From contig NC_083581.1 in the NCBI RefSeq assembly GCF_027579695.1, positions 60,462,200 through 60,526,199 on the forward strand: a stretch of DNA of 64,000 bases, given 5' to 3'. The position numbers and the translations under genes are program-made. This DNA is from Neoarius graeffei. Its lineage: Eukaryota > Chordata > Actinopteri > Siluriformes > Ariidae. This document shows, one piece after another, positions 61,392 to 64,000 of the stretch. Numbering within the stretch: position 1 is the stretch's first letter; each line of letters starts with the position of its first letter. A model generated the notes under the pieces. It was not told where the DNA came from and searched no databases. It was given only the letters and a program-made list of their open reading frames with translations.

Positions 61392-61712
61392 CAAAGCAGT
61401 GATGGAAACATCTACACATGCTTTCCCATAATGAAAGCAACTTGTCATATTTTGTCCATGAAAAATTGGACAAAATATTCCAACACACTTTAGGAAAACA
61501 TAATTAATGCCAGTGTGGTATTTGTAATGTGGTTTCCTAATGGTAACTTGTCTATACATCTACACATCTACACATGCTTTTCCAGTATGAAAGCAACTTG
61601 TCATATTCTGTCCATGCAAAGTTGGACAAAAATATTCTAACACATTTAGGAAACTGCATTTAATGTCAATGTGGCATTTATAAGTTGGTTTCCTGATGGT
61701 AAAGTGTCCACA
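61392..61712 (-). repeat. Tandem duplicate of the 3'UTR block behind array gene 4
   Basis: Two units of about 160 bp (61392..61553 and 61560..61712) each contain CTACACATGCTTT..C, CAACTTGTCATATT.TGTCCA and the GTTTCCTRATGGTAA motif. The unit next to the gene is closer to the block of copy 2. Confidence 0.75.
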
Positions 61713-61717
61713 CATCT

Positions 61718-62128
61718 CTACCAGGGTCTCCAGAGGCCACTGCAGCCTGGAGTGTCCTCTTTGCTGCTGATCTGGAAGGCTGGAAAGCTGAACTGAGAAA
61801 CAACATTTCTGCTCTTCTCCATGAAAGGCTGCATGGCAAGGAAGTGGCTCAGCAGTCTTCTCTGGGGCTGAGTGTGTACTTGACACTGAGACAGGAAGTT
61901 GATGGTCTCTTGCACACACCTGCTGTAGCCTTCAGTGGAGCAGCTCGACTTCTTGTATGATTGCTGCTGCTGTCTCAGGAAATAAACTGTCATTTCCAGG
62001 ATGTCACTGTTTTCCTGTCTGGAATCAGGCTGTTGCTTTAGGAATTCTCCACCCAGCAGAGACTTGAGCTTCTCCATGCTGCTGTTAATTTGTTCTCAGC
62101 ACAACTTCTCCACTATTGGCTTTCTCAG
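61718..62128 (-). pseudogene. Hes5-like bHLH-Orange gene, array copy 4, pseudogene
   Basis: Only exon 2 is present (62128..61718, length identical to copies 1 and 2). The basic region reads LRKPIVEKLC, then TGA at 62098 where the others have Arg, then EQINSSMEKLK. After the stop the frame is open through ENSDILEMTVYFLRQQQQ, the Orange domain (SRCVQETINFLSQCQ) and GLWRPW. Exon 1 and promoter are not found: a Tc1 element starts 65 bases into the intron and runs to the window edge. A single stop and full frame otherwise suggest recent loss; translation from a downstream Met (Met at SSMEK) would lack the basic region. Tail-to-tail with copy 3. Confidence 0.88.
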
Positions 62129-62194
62129 CTAAAGACAAGATGGAATAGAAATATTTCATCACACTTTTATATATATATATGTATATATAATATA

Positions 62195-64000
62195 CAGTTG
62201 TGGTCAGAAGTTTACATACAATTACATGAATGTCATCTTGGATATGAATGTCGTAGCAATATCTGGGCTTTCAGTAATTTCTTTGAACTGTTATTTTTCT
62301 GTGGCAGAATGACTGTACAGCATACATCTCTAATTAAAAAAAACACTAGAATTTGGTGCACAAATTTTAATTTTCTTTGGGTTTTCTGAAATCAACACAG
62401 GGTCAAAATTGTACATACAGGGTCAAACATTACATACGCTCACTTAGATTATTAATTCAGTGGTGCTGAAACTTCCAAAATGTCTCTTATCTTGCCAAGG
62501 CTGAGGCCTCTTAACTTCTTGTTAGTGATCATGATTGACTCCAGCTGGTAGCTTTTCTGTGCCTTCATAAAACAGGTTTGTTTACAGCACTCATTGGATT
62601 GACCAACACACAGTAAAATGGGAAAGTCCAAGGAGCTCAGTGCAGATCTGAGAAAGAGGATTGCAGATACAGTGCCTTGAAAAAGTATTCATACCCCTTG
62701 AACTTTTTCACATTTTTCCACCTTACAACCACAAACTTAAAAGTTTTTTATTCGAAAACATGAATATTCTTTGATCTAAACCATTCCATTGTAGCTCTGG
62801 CTGTATGTTTAGGGTCATTGTCTTGCTGGAAGGTGAATCTCCTTCCCAGTCTCAAGTCTTTTGCAGCCTCCAACAAGTTTTCTTCCAGGATTGCCCTGTA
62901 TTTAGCTCCATCCCTCTTCCCATCAACTCTGACCAGCTTCCCTGTCCCTGCTGAAGAAAAGCATCCCCATAGCATGATGCTGCCACCACCATGTTTCACA
63001 GTGGGGATGGTGTGTGCAGGGTGATGAGCAGTGTTAGTTTTCCGCCACACATAGCGCTTTGCATTTAGGCCAAAACGTTCAACTTTGGTCTCATCTGACC
63101 AAAGCACCTTCTTCCACATGTTTGCTGTGTCCCCTACATTTATTATGCCTGTCTTTCAACAATGGCTTTCTTCTTGCCACTCTTCCAAAAAGGCCAGATT
63201 TGTGGAGTGTACGACTTATAGTTGTCCTGTGCACAGATTCTCCCACCTGAGCTGTGGATTTCTGCAGCTCCTCCAGAGTGATCATGGGCCTCTTGGCTGC
63301 TTCTCTGACCAGTGCTCTCCTTGTTCGCTCTGTCAGTTTAGGTGGATGGCCATGTCTTGGTAGGTTTGCAGTTGTGCCATACTTTTTCCATTTTTGAATG
63401 ATGGATTGAACAGTGCTTCTTGAGATGTTCAGAGCTTGGGATATTTTTTTTATAACCTAACCCTGCTTTAAACTTCTCCAGAACTTTATCCCTGACCTGT
63501 CTGGTGAGTTCTTTGGTCTTCATGATGCTGTTTGTTCTTCAGCGTTCTCTAACAAACCACTGAGGCCTTCACAGAACAAGTGTATTTATGCTGAGAGTAA
63601 ATTACACACAGTAGGACTCTATTAACTAATTAGATGACTTCTGAAGGCAATTGATTGCACTGGATTGTATTTAGAGGTATCAGAGTACAGGGGGCTGAAT
63701 ACTAATGCACACCACATTTTTCAGATTTTTATTTGTTTAAAATTTTGAAGACCATTTATCATTTTCGTTTCACTTCACAATTATGTGCTACTCTGTGTTG
63801 GTCTATCACATAAAATCTCAGTAAAAAACTTTTAAGTTCATGGTTGTAAGGTGGGAAAATGTGAAAAAGTTCAAGGGGTATGAATACTTTTTCAAGGCAC
63901 TGTCTACACAACTCTGGAATGTCTCTTGGAGCCATTTCTAAACAACTGCAAATTCCAAGATCAGTTTGAACAATTGTATCCAAGTTATTGTGAGGTGTAG
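62195..64000 (+). mobile_element. Tc1-like transposon, family K, 5' part (runs off window)
   Basis: The left end CAGTTGTGGTCAGAAGTTTAC follows TA at 62193. The transposase starts at 62618 (MGKSKELSADLRKRIAD). It is split by a family J element and resumes at about 63904 with LHNSGMSLGAISKQLQIPRS, then stops. It sits in the intron of array copy 4. Confidence 0.9.
62670..63902 (-). mobile_element. Tc1-like transposon, family J copy 2, internally deleted, nested
   Basis: Ends CAGTGCCTTGAAAAAGTATT and its complement AATACTTTTTCAAGGCACTG. The minus-strand transposase starts near 63523 (MKTKELTRQVRDKVLEKF), and frames are broken. It includes VLWSDETKVERFG and [12 protein letters not shown], but the part after WFRSKNIHVFE is deleted, so the third catalytic motif is gone. 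It is inserted into family K at GCAGATA. Confidence 0.92.

Overview
The window reads as teleost fish nuclear DNA. The evidence is intron-containing vertebrate genes, a very high load of Tc1-type DNA transposons in several families, and at least fifteen copies of a DANA-like tRNA-derived SINE of the kind known from ray-finned fishes. The species cannot be named from sequence alone; an ostariophysan such as a catfish would fit but is only a guess. There are no CRISPR arrays, operons or other prokaryotic features, and no LTR or virus-like element was recognised.

Host genes occupy little of the 64 kb. From left to right they are: (1) the last two coding exons of an IFFO2-like intermediate filament gene (+, 1..4612), separated by a transposon-filled intron; (2) a complete taste receptor type 1 (T1R, class C GPCR) gene in seven coding exons (+, 12399..19155), with an intron inside the 7TM region; (3) a two-exon bHLH-Orange gene of the Hes5/her12/her15 type ending in WRPW (-, 23962..24530); (4) four related Hes5-like bHLH-Orange loci in strictly alternating orientation (+ 43312, - 47917, + 54589, - 62128). 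In the array, the third copy looks fully intact. The first has an altered basic region. The second has lost the expected start codon. The fourth has a stop in its basic region and no first exon in view. From memory of the human map, IFFO2, TAS1R genes and HES5 all lie on human 1p36, so the order suggests conserved synteny.

The rest is mainly mobile DNA: Tc1-like elements of about ten families (two with transposases one frameshift from open), nested insertions up to three deep, a fold-back Tc1 with both ends copied from one end, two hAT-type insertions with perfect 8-bp target duplications, a TTAA-flanked element, three THAP-domain elements (two also carrying a convergent YqaJ-associated reading frame), several MITEs, a LINE fragment and many microsatellites. 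Two SINE subfamilies are separable by their tails (4-bp GATG versus 5-bp GAGAT repeats), and most copies have clear 9-13 bp target duplications.

The most promising biology is the alternating Hes5-like array: shared promoter (TATA box, Su(H)/RBPJ-type sites), a near-identical intron in copies 1 and 3, a repeated 3'UTR block, and divergence concentrated in DNA-contact or start-codon positions. This pattern suggests a Notch-target cluster undergoing duplication, gene conversion and decay.
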